From the NCBI GenBank assembly GCA_036867785.1, contig CP145422.1:682001-746000 (forward strand): 64,000 bases of DNA, given 5' to 3'. Shown in pieces: positions 1 to 9,300 of the stretch; the first letter of the stretch is position 1; each line of letters opens with the position of its first letter. A program made the position numbers and the translations under genes. The stretch comes from Plasmodiophora brassicae. Lineage: Eukaryota; Endomyxa: Phytomyxea; Phytomyxea; Plasmodiophorida. The notes beneath the pieces are model-generated. The model was not told the DNA's origin. It did not search any database and saw only the letters and a list, made by a program, of their open reading frames with translations.

Positions 1-33
1 CGTTAGCAGTAGCCGTAAATGCAGTGGCCATAG

Positions 34-1604
34 ATCTGACGATGACGCCAAAGAATACGTGTTGAACGAACGGTTCCATCAGCGCATGTACGAGTCCCTG
101 CAACCAGGTGCTGTAGAGTGCGTAAACAGGCACCCTGGCATTGTATCGGGACACAATATGAACATTATACTTGCATCAGAATTGACGACGGGGTCGCGGC
201 ACACGACCCGAATCCGCCTTCACTGTCCGATCTGGTCAAGACTGCCGAGCTCCGCTGGGAAATGGTAGGTTTTAAGGCCTTGTGCGCGTCGAAGGTTGAG
301 TTCTGACAAACGCTCTCTACCTAGCTACTTCACTATATGGTTGGCTCGCAACGATATTCGCCTCCTTCGAAACCAGTCACGAACCTGCTGAAGAAAATGG
401 ACCTCATGTAAGCCGACTGCTCCTTCCGATCAGTGCATCTCTGGTGGAACTTACAGCTGCCTCTACCGTAGTTCGGTGCAGAACGGACAAGTTCGCCCGA
501 CCAGTTTCGGGTTCAAATTCCTTTTCAAGGACCTGTACTCTCAGTTATGGACTATCCTGATCGGATACATGAACAACCTTGAGGTTTGCGTTATTGGGCA
601 CTGTCCTGGTATGCGGTCTCAAACTGTCTGCGTAGGCTCGAAGTATGAACCGCCGCGAAGTGCTGTCGTTCTTGTTTCGCCTCGGGTTCCTTGAGCTCGG
701 CAAGGTAACTTCATGCATTTCGTCACGACTTCCATGCTGACACAAGCGCCAGGGGTATTCCTTGCGCACACTAACCGCGAGTCAGAAGAAGGTCGTAGCT
801 GATCTCTTCGAGTTCGGCATGATTCACCGCGCTACTGCAAAGAGCGACTGGTATTATCCAACGAGTCTTGCCATCGGCCTATCGTCTGGGAAATCGGAGT
901 CCCTGGGTGGCGGCGCGACTCAACGCTTTATTATTGTCGAAACTACGTTTAAGGTAACGGCGAACGCTTCGCGTTCATACTTCCCGGCGCTTACGTCATG
1001 CCAGGTGTATGCGTACACTGCCTCGCCGCTGCAGATTGCCTTACTAGGAATGTTCGTTGGGCTTGAAGCTCGACTTCCAAACCTAATCGTCGGTATGAAG
1101 TCAGGCAAGAAGTCATTTGGAGACGTTCTCTTACTGTGCTATATCTGTAGCACGAATCACGAAGAAGACAATACGACGAGCGCTTTCGATCGGTATCGGG
1201 GCGGAAGAGATCATAGCGTTCCTTCGTGCGCATGCGCATCAGGCATCCGCCCTACTTGGGAACGTTGCATCTGACCTGAATTCCCCTCCCGACAACGTCG
1301 TTGACCAAATAAGGCTGTGGCAGGTAATGTTGTTGTTGATGTCTGGAATCCACCGTTCTAAACGTTTGGGCCTCAGTCTGAGAGGCATCGTCTGTCATCA
1401 CGACCAGCGGCGCTCTTTCGCCAATTCAAAGATCGTGACGAATTCCAGACCCTTCTGGACTTCGCCGAGTCTAAGCAACTGGTTCTTTGGAAATCGCCCG
1501 AGTCGATGATGTTTGTCACCGTCCCGCATGGAGACGTCCCGATCCGCGAGTATTTGAATCGGATCAGGGGGCCAACAACAGCGACGAATACAGCAATCAG
1601 CTAG
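34..1604 (+). CDS. GTF2H4: TFIIH subunit p52 (Tfb2/GTF2H4), 5' partial
   Basis: Core subunit of general transcription/repair factor TFIIH that anchors and stimulates the XPB ATPase. Visible exons are 34-117, 180-264, 325-407, 472-583, 636-704, 753-953, 1005-1092, 1151-1323 and 1377-1604. Introns are 48-64 nt and all frames close. The joined protein carries family signatures in order: an ELRWEM..HYMVGS segment, TSFGFKFL, EVLSFLFRL..LGKGYS, the WYYPTSLAIGLSSG block, FIIVETTFKVYAYT, LQIALLGMF..PNLIVG, EEIIAFLRAHAH, DNVVDQIRLW and the C-terminal clutch region DEFQTLLDFAE..LVLWKSPES. The first visible exon follows an intron that runs off the left edge, so the N-terminus is missing. The first modelled splice pair (118-179, donor GTGCGT) is the least certain. 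The stop is about 45 bp from the end of a convergent gene. Confidence 0.93.
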
Positions 1605-1648
1605 AGAACTGGGTCTGTATTGCAACGCCTTGACGGGGCGTACTGGCA

Positions 1649-2182
1649 TCACACTAGGCAGCTTCGTTTGTTGTGCCCAATGCTCCCGCACGCCGAGCAT
1701 CGTTGCCGTTTGCGTGTGGACGTCGAGCGGATCATCAGGAGTGTATCCACTCCATGTCTATCCCTCGCGTCCAGCTGTTCGACTCTGGGGGAGCACTTGG
1801 CGCCAGAAAGTCCATGGGCGTTGTACTCTCGGCACATAGCATCCATGTTGGATGCAAAGCCGGTGAAGTCGACAAGCTCGTCGCCGGGCAAGGTTATGGA
1901 GCTGTTGTCGCCTTCGCATAGGCGAGATACCTTGACGTTCGTCGTTGTCGGCCGGCCTCTCACTGGTTCGCCGGGTTCAGCGCTGGCTTGCTTGACGCCG
2001 CCGATCCCCGGTATCGGTTTCATAGGCATCACCTCGACTGGTGCCGAGTCCATCTATATACACGAACGAGCAAAGTCAGGATAATTGGCGAAAGAGCGTC
2101 GACCACAATCGTCGACGACCGATAGTTGCGTGTTGGCCACGACCGGGACTGGAACATTTGCGTCCAGCATGGCCACCACCAT
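1649..2182 (-). CDS. Small zinc-knuckle protein, function unknown
   Basis: Best model is two exons, 2182-2120 and 2053-1649, joined over a 66-nt intron with acceptor TATATAG, giving 155 residues. The recognisable part is the C-terminus, CSACGSIGHNKRSC. This is a CX2CX4HX4C zinc knuckle of the kind found in RNA- or ssDNA-binding proteins and in MULE-type transposases. The rest is low complexity with Pro-rich and acidic stretches. No transposase domain is seen nearby, so a cellular nucleic-acid-binding protein is more likely. The start is uncertain: other ATGs and an extra 5' exon up to about 2321 are possible. Confidence 0.5.
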
Positions 2183-2537
2183 AGAGTTGTGGACAACTGT
2201 CGACGCACGACTCGTCGGGTATAGGCCCGGGCAAGCACGCTAGCAATCGTGTTTGGTATGAGGTCGTACCCTGAACAGCTTTTCTCTCGAACGACCCCAG
2301 GTACCCCCACGATCCAACCATAAGAGCGGCTTATGAAGGCCCTGTGAGGCCCCCCAGGAACTAACCTTAATCAGGCAGACGCTTTGCACATACTGGTCTC
2401 GAATCGTTCATCTGTTCATCATGTAGGATTCCAACCGTCCCAGAGCGTCCTGTCTTGGACGAGGTACAACTGGGCGTCAGGTCTCAGCGGCCTCTCCCCA
2501 CTGGTTATTCGGAATCTCCAGAGGTGTGAGGGGCGTA
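2183..2537. other. Gene-free stretch
   Basis: Lies between a minus-strand zinc-knuckle gene and a plus-strand ORF, so it probably holds divergent promoters. An upstream exon of the minus gene may reach to about 2321. No other structure was recognised. Confidence 0.35.
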
Positions 2538-3233
2538 ATGGGTCTACGCGCACTGTCGGGTGTCTTGGTCTTCGCGATCATGCCGATAACGTTGACGGCG
2601 CCGTGTGGCTTCGAGCCACATATGCCACTGCGCGAGTTCGCGTTGCACAATGCTGAGTTCGCTGGCCTGGTTGACATGCGGAATGCCGCGTTCGCCCAGC
2701 TTCGGGCCTGCACTGATTCCGTTAATCACCTGCGAGCGGACCTGTGCAGGCACGCTGCCTTAGACGCCATCCACTCGGAGAGGGAATGGGTAGTGAAGGC
2801 GCTCATCCTAGGCGAGGATATGCCGCTACCGAAGATAACACTACGATACCCATACGATTGCAATCGGTACCGGTACGAACCTGGGCTGGCGGCAATGCTG
2901 CAATTCACGCTGGACGATCGCCATATACAGCATGACGTGAGCATGTTCCTCGACGGAACGTCGACAATGCTGACGAGGCTAGAAACCGACCTGGCAGGTC
3001 GTTTCAAGCCCTCCGAGTCAGACTTCGCGCTACGACAGGCTGATTGCGACGCCCTGGCACGCTACTACGATGCCATCGCAGCCTCTGTCAACGAGTTCCT
3101 GCGTACGGTCAGGCGAAGCTATGCCGCGCGTGCCACGAGGCACCGACAACGGTACCGCAAGAAGCGCCCCGGTTACGCCAGGCCCCTGCCCTCGCCACTA
3201 CGTCCTGCCCTGTACGCACAGATGGGTACGTGA
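2538..3233 (+). CDS. Hypothetical, possibly secreted protein
   Basis: Single-exon ORF of 231 residues from the ATG at 2538. The first about 20 residues (MGLRALSGVLVFAIMPITLT) look like a signal peptide with a short basic n-region and a hydrophobic core. The mature part is mixed alpha-helical with several Cys and a strongly basic Arg/Lys tail near residues 195-215. I do not recognise a family. Support is limited to ORF length, plausible composition and the lack of a better ORF on the other strand. A spliced alternative cannot be excluded. Confidence 0.45.
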   Translation: MGLRALSGVLVFAIMPITLTAPCGFEPHMPLREFALHNAEFAGLVDMRNAAFAQLRACTDSVNHLRADLCRHAALDAIHSEREWVVKALILGEDMPLPKITLRYPYDCNRYRYEPGLAAMLQFTLDDRHIQHDVSMFLDGTSTMLTRLETDLAGRFKPSESDFALRQADCDALARYYDAIAASVNEFLRTVRRSYAARATRHRQRYRKKRPGYARPLPSPLRPALYAQMGT

Positions 3234-3377
3234 CGGTTCAGCGCGTTTCGATTCCTTAGCCTGCCCCATTGATGAACGTTTAGCGACAGGCGGACCCGTT
3301 CTCTGCTGAATGAACAACGGTTGACTGCAGTCCGTTGCGGAGTCCGTGGCCAATGCCAGTGTGACTGCGGTCGCACA

Positions 3378-4514
3378 ATGGCGACGTCGGTGTCGATCTC
3401 GGACCCGTACCGAGTGGCGCTGGTGCCCGAGTGCCCGGAGTGTGGGCCGTCGCCGCGCGGCGACCGCGTTATCCTCGACTCGTCGGGCGGCAAGTTCGTC
3501 TGCACCGACTGCGGCATCGTCGTCGGCGATCGTTTGATCACGGACGAGAGCGAATGGCGGACGTTCAGCAGCGATCACGGTGCCGGTGGCGATGACCGCA
3601 ATCGTGTCGGCGGCCCCGATAATCCTCTCTTTGAGGATCGCGAACTGACAACTGGAATTGCGGCGGACCCATCGAACATGTCTCGGGCTGCCTGCCTTCG
3701 CCTGTCGACGCGGTTCTGAATTGTATTGGATTCAGGAATTCGGTCCTGGGCAAATGGCAGAGCCTGGCATCGGGGCGGGGTAGTGAGAAAACGATCATCG
3801 AAGGGTTCTCCGAGATTGGCGAATTCGGCCATCGCATGGACCTCAGCGATTCGGTCCAGTATCGCGCCAAGGAGATCTTTAAGCAGATGCACGAGACGAA
3901 GAAGCTCAGAGGGCGCCCCCGGAATCTCATTGTCACTGCTTGCCTCTTCATTGCGGTACCGCAGACCTCAACCGTCGCCGTCCGGATCGTGTCTGATCCT
4001 GTGCGTCTAGTGCCAGGGTCAGAACGTCGATCGATCCCGGAAGGAGTTCTGCCGCATTACCGATGTCGACCTTCGCGACCTGGGTCGAGTGATCCAGAAG
4101 ATTCAGAAGCACATGAAGTCGGTGGCCCCATCGTCGTCATCGTCGGCGTATGGCCCTGTGGCGACGGCACGACCGCAGAAGCCATCGGCAGCAACGGCGT
4201 ACCTGAACCGGTTCTGTGCCCTGCTGAACCTGAAGCAGTCGTTCATCAGCGCTGTGTCGACGGTGGTCAGGCGCGTCGAGGCCATGGGTATCATGGCGGG
4301 GCGGAACCCGGCCACGCTGGCCTGCGCCTGCATCTATCTGGTCTCGGTGCTGAAACCGGAAACCAGACGCAACATCAGCGATATCGCGGATGTGGCTGCG
4401 ATTGCCGCCAGCACCATCAGGCTGGGGTACAGAAGCCTGCACCCGTATCGTCATTCGCTGATCCCAAAGGCCTACGCCGACGAGTCGGACATTGAGAGCA
4501 TGCCTTCGTCGTGA
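3378..4514 (+). CDS. GTF2B: Transcription initiation factor TFIIB
   Basis: Binds the TBP-promoter complex and recruits RNA polymerase II. Three exons, 3378-3679, 3736-3955 and 4011-4514, with introns of 56 and 55 nt, give 341 residues, close to the usual length. The N-terminal zinc ribbon has CPEC and CTDC pairs at about residues 18-50. It is followed by a B-reader/linker and two cyclin-like repeats. Repeat 1 contains FKQMHETKKLRGRP and TACLFIAC, which is split across the second intron. Repeat 2 contains AYLNRFCALLNL and PATLACACIYLVS. It uses a short Ser-rich linker between repeats. It lies downstream of another general transcription factor subunit, p52. Confidence 0.96.
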
Positions 4515-4585
4515 CATTGTACCATACAGTTATTATATCCACCGCTGCTGCGGCTACGTCTGTATTATACTACCCTCTCGCACGA

Positions 4586-5098
4586 TCATACGATCGGTGT
4601 CGTTGCCAGCGCTGTGTAGGCAACAACAGGGACCACGATCTTCCTTCGGCCGCTGAAGAAGACGGCAACGCCTTCGCCGATGCTGGCCACTAGGGACAGC
4701 GTCGCAGTCGGCGACGATAACGCGACAGGGGCGCTGTACGCCACGCTGCAGGCACAGATCGTGTACGACGCGGCCGACATCCATCTGCGTTCGTTCCTGT
4801 CCCGCCCGGATGCGAACACGATCCCGCATCGCAGTAGCGTTAGCGCCTGATGATGGGAAGCCGTCGTCAGCACACGGGACAGGACCGAATCGGGCATGCG
4901 GTGCCCTACAGGGATCAGCGCGCGCGCCTGTCGTGAGACAGGCTCCAGGACAGCGATCACAGCGAGCGTCGCGGCGACGTCACACAGGGCGAGCAGTTGC
5001 GGTATGACGTCGGCCAGGTAGGCGACCACCATGACAGCGGCGAACTTGACATGCAGCAGCAGACGCACGAGGCGCGCGCCGGCAGACGACGCGCTCAT
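4586..5098 (-). CDS. Hypothetical multi-pass membrane protein
   Basis: ORF of 170 residues from the ATG at 5098. It holds several hydrophobic stretches compatible with three or four membrane helices, for example around FAAVMVVAYLADVIPQLLAL near residue 20 and the Ala/Ser/Val-rich segments near residues 110-140 and at the C-terminus. An in-frame 63-nt intron (4847-4909, GTAGGG to CATCAG) is plausible and would remove a less hydrophobic segment, leaving 149 residues. No family was recognised. It runs tail to tail with TFIIB, about 70 bp apart. Confidence 0.45.
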   Translation of the reverse strand: MSASSAGARLVRLLLHVKFAAVMVVAYLADVIPQLLALCDVAATLAVIAVLEPVSRQARALIPVGHRMPDSVLSRVLTTASHHQALTLLRCGIVFASGRDRNERRWMSAASYTICACSVAYSAPVALSSPTATLSLVASIGEGVAVFFSGRRKIVVPVVAYTALATTPIV

Positions 5099-6317
5099 GC
5101 TCGCCGCGCGCCTGTACGGCAACCTGAGCGAAGTCGGCAACCGGGGAACGCCTGGGCGTTGCCCGCGGATCGCTTCGTGGCGTTATCAGCGTACTCGCTA
5201 CCCTCGGGCGAACGCAGCGCCGGCGTCGACGCGCCAGTCGCAGTCCAGGCGCCGCGCGTCTAATTCAGCAAGCAGCCGTTTGCCGGAAGCGCGCTGCCGG
5301 CCCAGACGCCCTCCCGGGTGACGTCATGCCGCGCAATCGGAAGGGAATCGGGGGGCGCCGTCTACAGCAGTTATACTCGGCGCCCCCCGTATGTCTCTCT
5401 GCCTAAAAGCAGGGACGACGCTAACGCGACGACGAGCGCCCGGGTGACGACCGCACGACAGGTCGGCATCACGTGTGTTGGCATGCGGGTGTTGTGCCCT
5501 ACCTACGCTAGGCGGTGCGCCCGAGAGATTCTCGGTCGCATAACGATTCGGTTGTTGCTGGGCACCGATGGGCAACAACCACGGGCGGGGTCGTGCGACA
5601 GCGTGCGGGCTGGGCGCCACCTGTAGGTACTCGCGCTCGCGAGTTCACCGCTCGTTCTTGCGACCAACAGGATGTTACGTGCTCAATGCGATGTCGCCGA
5701 ACCTTCGACATTCCCATTCCGTCAACCGGCATCAGGTACGCGAATCAACCCCATCGGCTGAACATGGTATCGTACGGGAATGGAAGGTGTCGCAATCGCA
5801 AATGCACTCGGACTGTATTCCGCATATCAGCGCCGTCCCCCTCGCTGACGGCCAGCTCCCGTCTTTGTGGACCCGGGCCCTACACGTGCTTAATGTACGG
5901 CGTGCCAGGGAACGGGCAGACATTCCATAGCGCTCGACACCAACTACCCGCTGCTCTACCGAGCGCGCCGCGTCCGCTCGAGAACGACGACCTGGAGGAG
6001 CCGGCCGCGTTTCCCAGGGGGGCAGCTCGGCAACGTGCATGAAATGTAGCGTCGCGCATACACCTCGTCTGTCGGCATTGCTAAGCCGTGAGGCACCTTG
6101 CCTGCGACGCACGCGATCGGCGCCGCTCATCGCGGACGTCCGTCGTTAATGCCTCGACGGCGGCGTCCGGAAGAGTCCGGTCCCCGACCGCGCGCGCGTG
6201 CGCCTCCTACCAATTCCTCGTCGGGAGATCGTGTATCGACGAGCGAAACGAGGCGAACGTCGTCAAGTTTTGGTTTACTACTGGCGTTGTTTCAGTTTGG
6301 TGTGATGTTATCCCGGA
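5099..6317. other. Gene-free stretch of 1.2 kb
   Basis: Contains only short overlapping ORFs on both strands with arginine/cysteine-rich, non-conserved translations. No convincing splice-joined protein or RNA gene was found. It should hold the promoter of the minus-strand membrane protein and the 3' region of the large surface-protein gene. Confidence 0.4.
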
Positions 6318-9300
6318 TTAGAGGACGATGACAGCGGCAGCGAACGCCAGGACGATGGCCGCCGCGACGTTGAGCGCCGGTGCGCCACTGCCCTTCTTCA
6401 GCGTCATCTTCTCGAACGCCGACGCGTTGTATCGGGTCGCGTTGATCTGCGACGGCAGCCCGCACGAGTAATCGACGACGAGGTGGTAGTCGCGCGCAGG
6501 CGCCTTCGCGGTCGCGTCGCCGTACGTCGTCGTCGCATTGGTGCCGCAGGACGGCGTGCCGAACGTGGCCACGGTCGCGTTCACGTCGCAACGCTCTCGG
6601 CGCAGGCACTGGTCCATCAGCACCGGCAACGGGTCGACGTGGCAGTCGCCCTGCTTGAACGGGCCCTTGCAGGACGACGGGTTCCCGAAGCTCCCCTGCG
6701 CGAACCCGGTGATGACCTGGCCCTTCGGGCAGACGATCTCGCGGTGGCTCTTGGACGAGAAGCACCGCTCCTTGCCTTCGTCGACGTACACGCAGTCGTA
6801 GTCGGCCAGGACGCGGAAGTTGTTCGCATCGCTGGCCGCGTCGCAGGGTATGCCGAACAGCTTCGGGTTCGCCTCGACGTAGCACGATTCGCGCCCGGCA
6901 CACATGCGCTCCAGCGTCTCCTTCACGTTCAGGCTGCACGTCGTGTTGGACGACCACGGCTTGGAGCACGACCCCTTCTGCAGGCCGAACGTCGCCCGGC
7001 GCACGCGCTTGATGACGTGCTTGGCGGGGCACACCATCGCCTTGCCGCCGTTGTGGACGATGTTCTCGTAGCACTTGGCGACCACGGGTCTGGCCGGCTC
7101 GCGGCTGGGCGCGTAGCTGTGCTCCTGCTCCTGCCCGGCGTGCTTGGCCTTGTCACAGACGTAGTTGACGAGCAGGCGGTACCGTCCATCACGGGACGGG
7201 CAGGGCGCGCCGAAGAACGCCGGGTCGGCCGACACCTGGCACGACGTCTTGCCGAGGCAGGCCCCGCTGATCTTGTCGACGACGTCGCGGTGGCAGGCCG
7301 GGTTCGCTTGCCACAGCTTCGAGTGGAAGCAGGTGCCGTGCGGCAGGCCGAACGTCGACGACGTGAACGCGACGATCACGTCGCCGTCGTCGCAGCCCAG
7401 CGTCTGGAAGTGGTCGGCCGTCTCGCTCTCGAAGCACATGTGCCTGCGCCCGTGGGTCGTCGTCGTCGTACCCGACTGTTGCTGCTGCTCGTGCTGCTCG
7501 TGCTGCTGCTGGTGCTGCGACTTGGTCGTCGTAACGCCACCCCGCTTCGGCAGGAACGCATGCGGACGCGACTTGGTCGTCGTCGTCGGCGTCGTCGGCG
7601 TCGTAACGTCAACGTCGTCGTCGCAGTCCTCGACAGCGGGAATCGGCGCTGTCGTGATCCGCTGGAACATGGGCGTCGTCGTGAAGTTCGGCAGGAACAG
7701 GGGCGGCATGTCGGTCGTCGGCGCCGCGTCGCTCCCGTTCGTTGTGTTCGGCGCCAGAGGCGCCGTCGTCGCTGTCGTTGGCGCCACCAGGTCGCCGGAC
7801 GTGTTCGTCGTTGGCGGCGGCGTTGTCCCGTTGACGATCGTGACAGACAGCGTCGCGTTCGGGTGCTTCGGCGCGGTCGTGTTCACCATCGTCGGTGCCA
7901 CCAGGTCACCCGACGTCGTGTTCGGCGACGTTGTCGGCGCCGTCGTTGTCGCGTTCGACTTTGGCGCGGTTGGCGCGGTCGTGTTCGTCCCGTTCGGCGC
8001 GATCGACGTCGGGGCGACCATGTCACCAGACGGCATCGGCGTTGTCGTGTTCGTCTTGTTCGGCGCGATCGACGTCGGGGCAACCATGTCACCGGACGGC
8101 ATCGGCGTTGTCGTGTTCGTCCTGTTCGGCGCGATCGACGTCGGGGCAACCACGTCACCGGACGGCTTTGGCGTCGTCGTGTTCGTCGGGGCCGTCGTCG
8201 TTGTCGCGTTCGGCGACGTCGTCGGGGAGACCGATGCCGGTGCGACAACGTTGCCAGAGGGGGCCGGCGTCGGCGCCGTCGAGTTGGGCGACGTCGTCGG
8301 TGCGGTCGACGCCGGTGCGGCCAGGTCGGCAGACGGCGCCGGCGTGCTCGTGTTCGTCGTGGTGGTCGGCGGCGGCGTTGTCATCGACGTCGGCCCGGAC
8401 AGGTCGCCCAGCGGCGCCGTCGTCGGGTGGATGCACTGATAGTCGACACGGTCGACAGGAACGCTCGTCAGGACGCACATCGGTTGCCCGTTGCAGAGAC
8501 GCTGGACGGTGTCCAGCGCGGCGGTCGGCGCGGCCAGCGACCCTTCGTACGCGTTGACGATGTGCAGCGTCGATCCTTCCTCGCACCGGATCACCTCGGG
8601 CATCGCGGGCGCCGGCGCCGTCGTGAAGACGGGCACCTGCAGGCGCACGTTCGTCGAGTTGAACGGGTGCCGGGCCGTCGGCCCGCTCAGGTCACCGGGC
8701 GCCGTCGTGTACGTGGCGTTAGCGGGCGCCGTCGTCGGGAACAGGACAGGCGACGCGGTCCCACCAGGCATTGTCGTCGGGGCCGTCGTCCCGTTGACCA
8801 GGTCGATGGGCGTCGACGTGAAGACCATCGGACGGGAGGACTGGCCAGGCATTGTCGTCGGGGCCGTCGTCCCGTTGACCAGATCGATGGGCGTCGACGT
8901 GAAGACCATCGAATTGGAGACTTGGCCAGGCATTGTCGTCGGGGCCGTCGTCCCGTTGACCATGTCGATGGGCGTCGACGTGAAGACCTGACCCGGCATT
9001 GTCGTCGGTGCCGTTGTCGAGTTCTCTGGCGTCGACACATTAATCGGCATCGTCGTGGGCGCCGTCGTCGTGTTCAACGCGATATCCTCTGTTGTGGGCA
9101 GATTGCCAGGCGCCATCGTCGGCGCCGTCGTCTCGTTGACCATGTCGATGGGCGTCGACGTGAAGACCGTCGGCGCCGTTGTCCCGTTGACCATGTCGAT
9201 GGGCGTTGACGTGAAGACCGTTGGCGAGGTGAACGACCCGGGCGCCGTCGTCTTGTTGTGATGTTTGTGCTTCTTGTGCGGATGCGTTGTCATCGGCAAC

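Noticed and set aside
1649-2321. MULE-type transposon based on the zinc knuckle
   Set aside because: No transposase DDE region, terminal inverted repeats or target-site duplications were seen around it.
6483-9209. Long plus-strand ORF of 908 residues
   Set aside because: It is the antisense shadow of the Thr/Pro/Ser-rich surface protein; its product is an Arg-rich artefact of complementary GC-rich codons.
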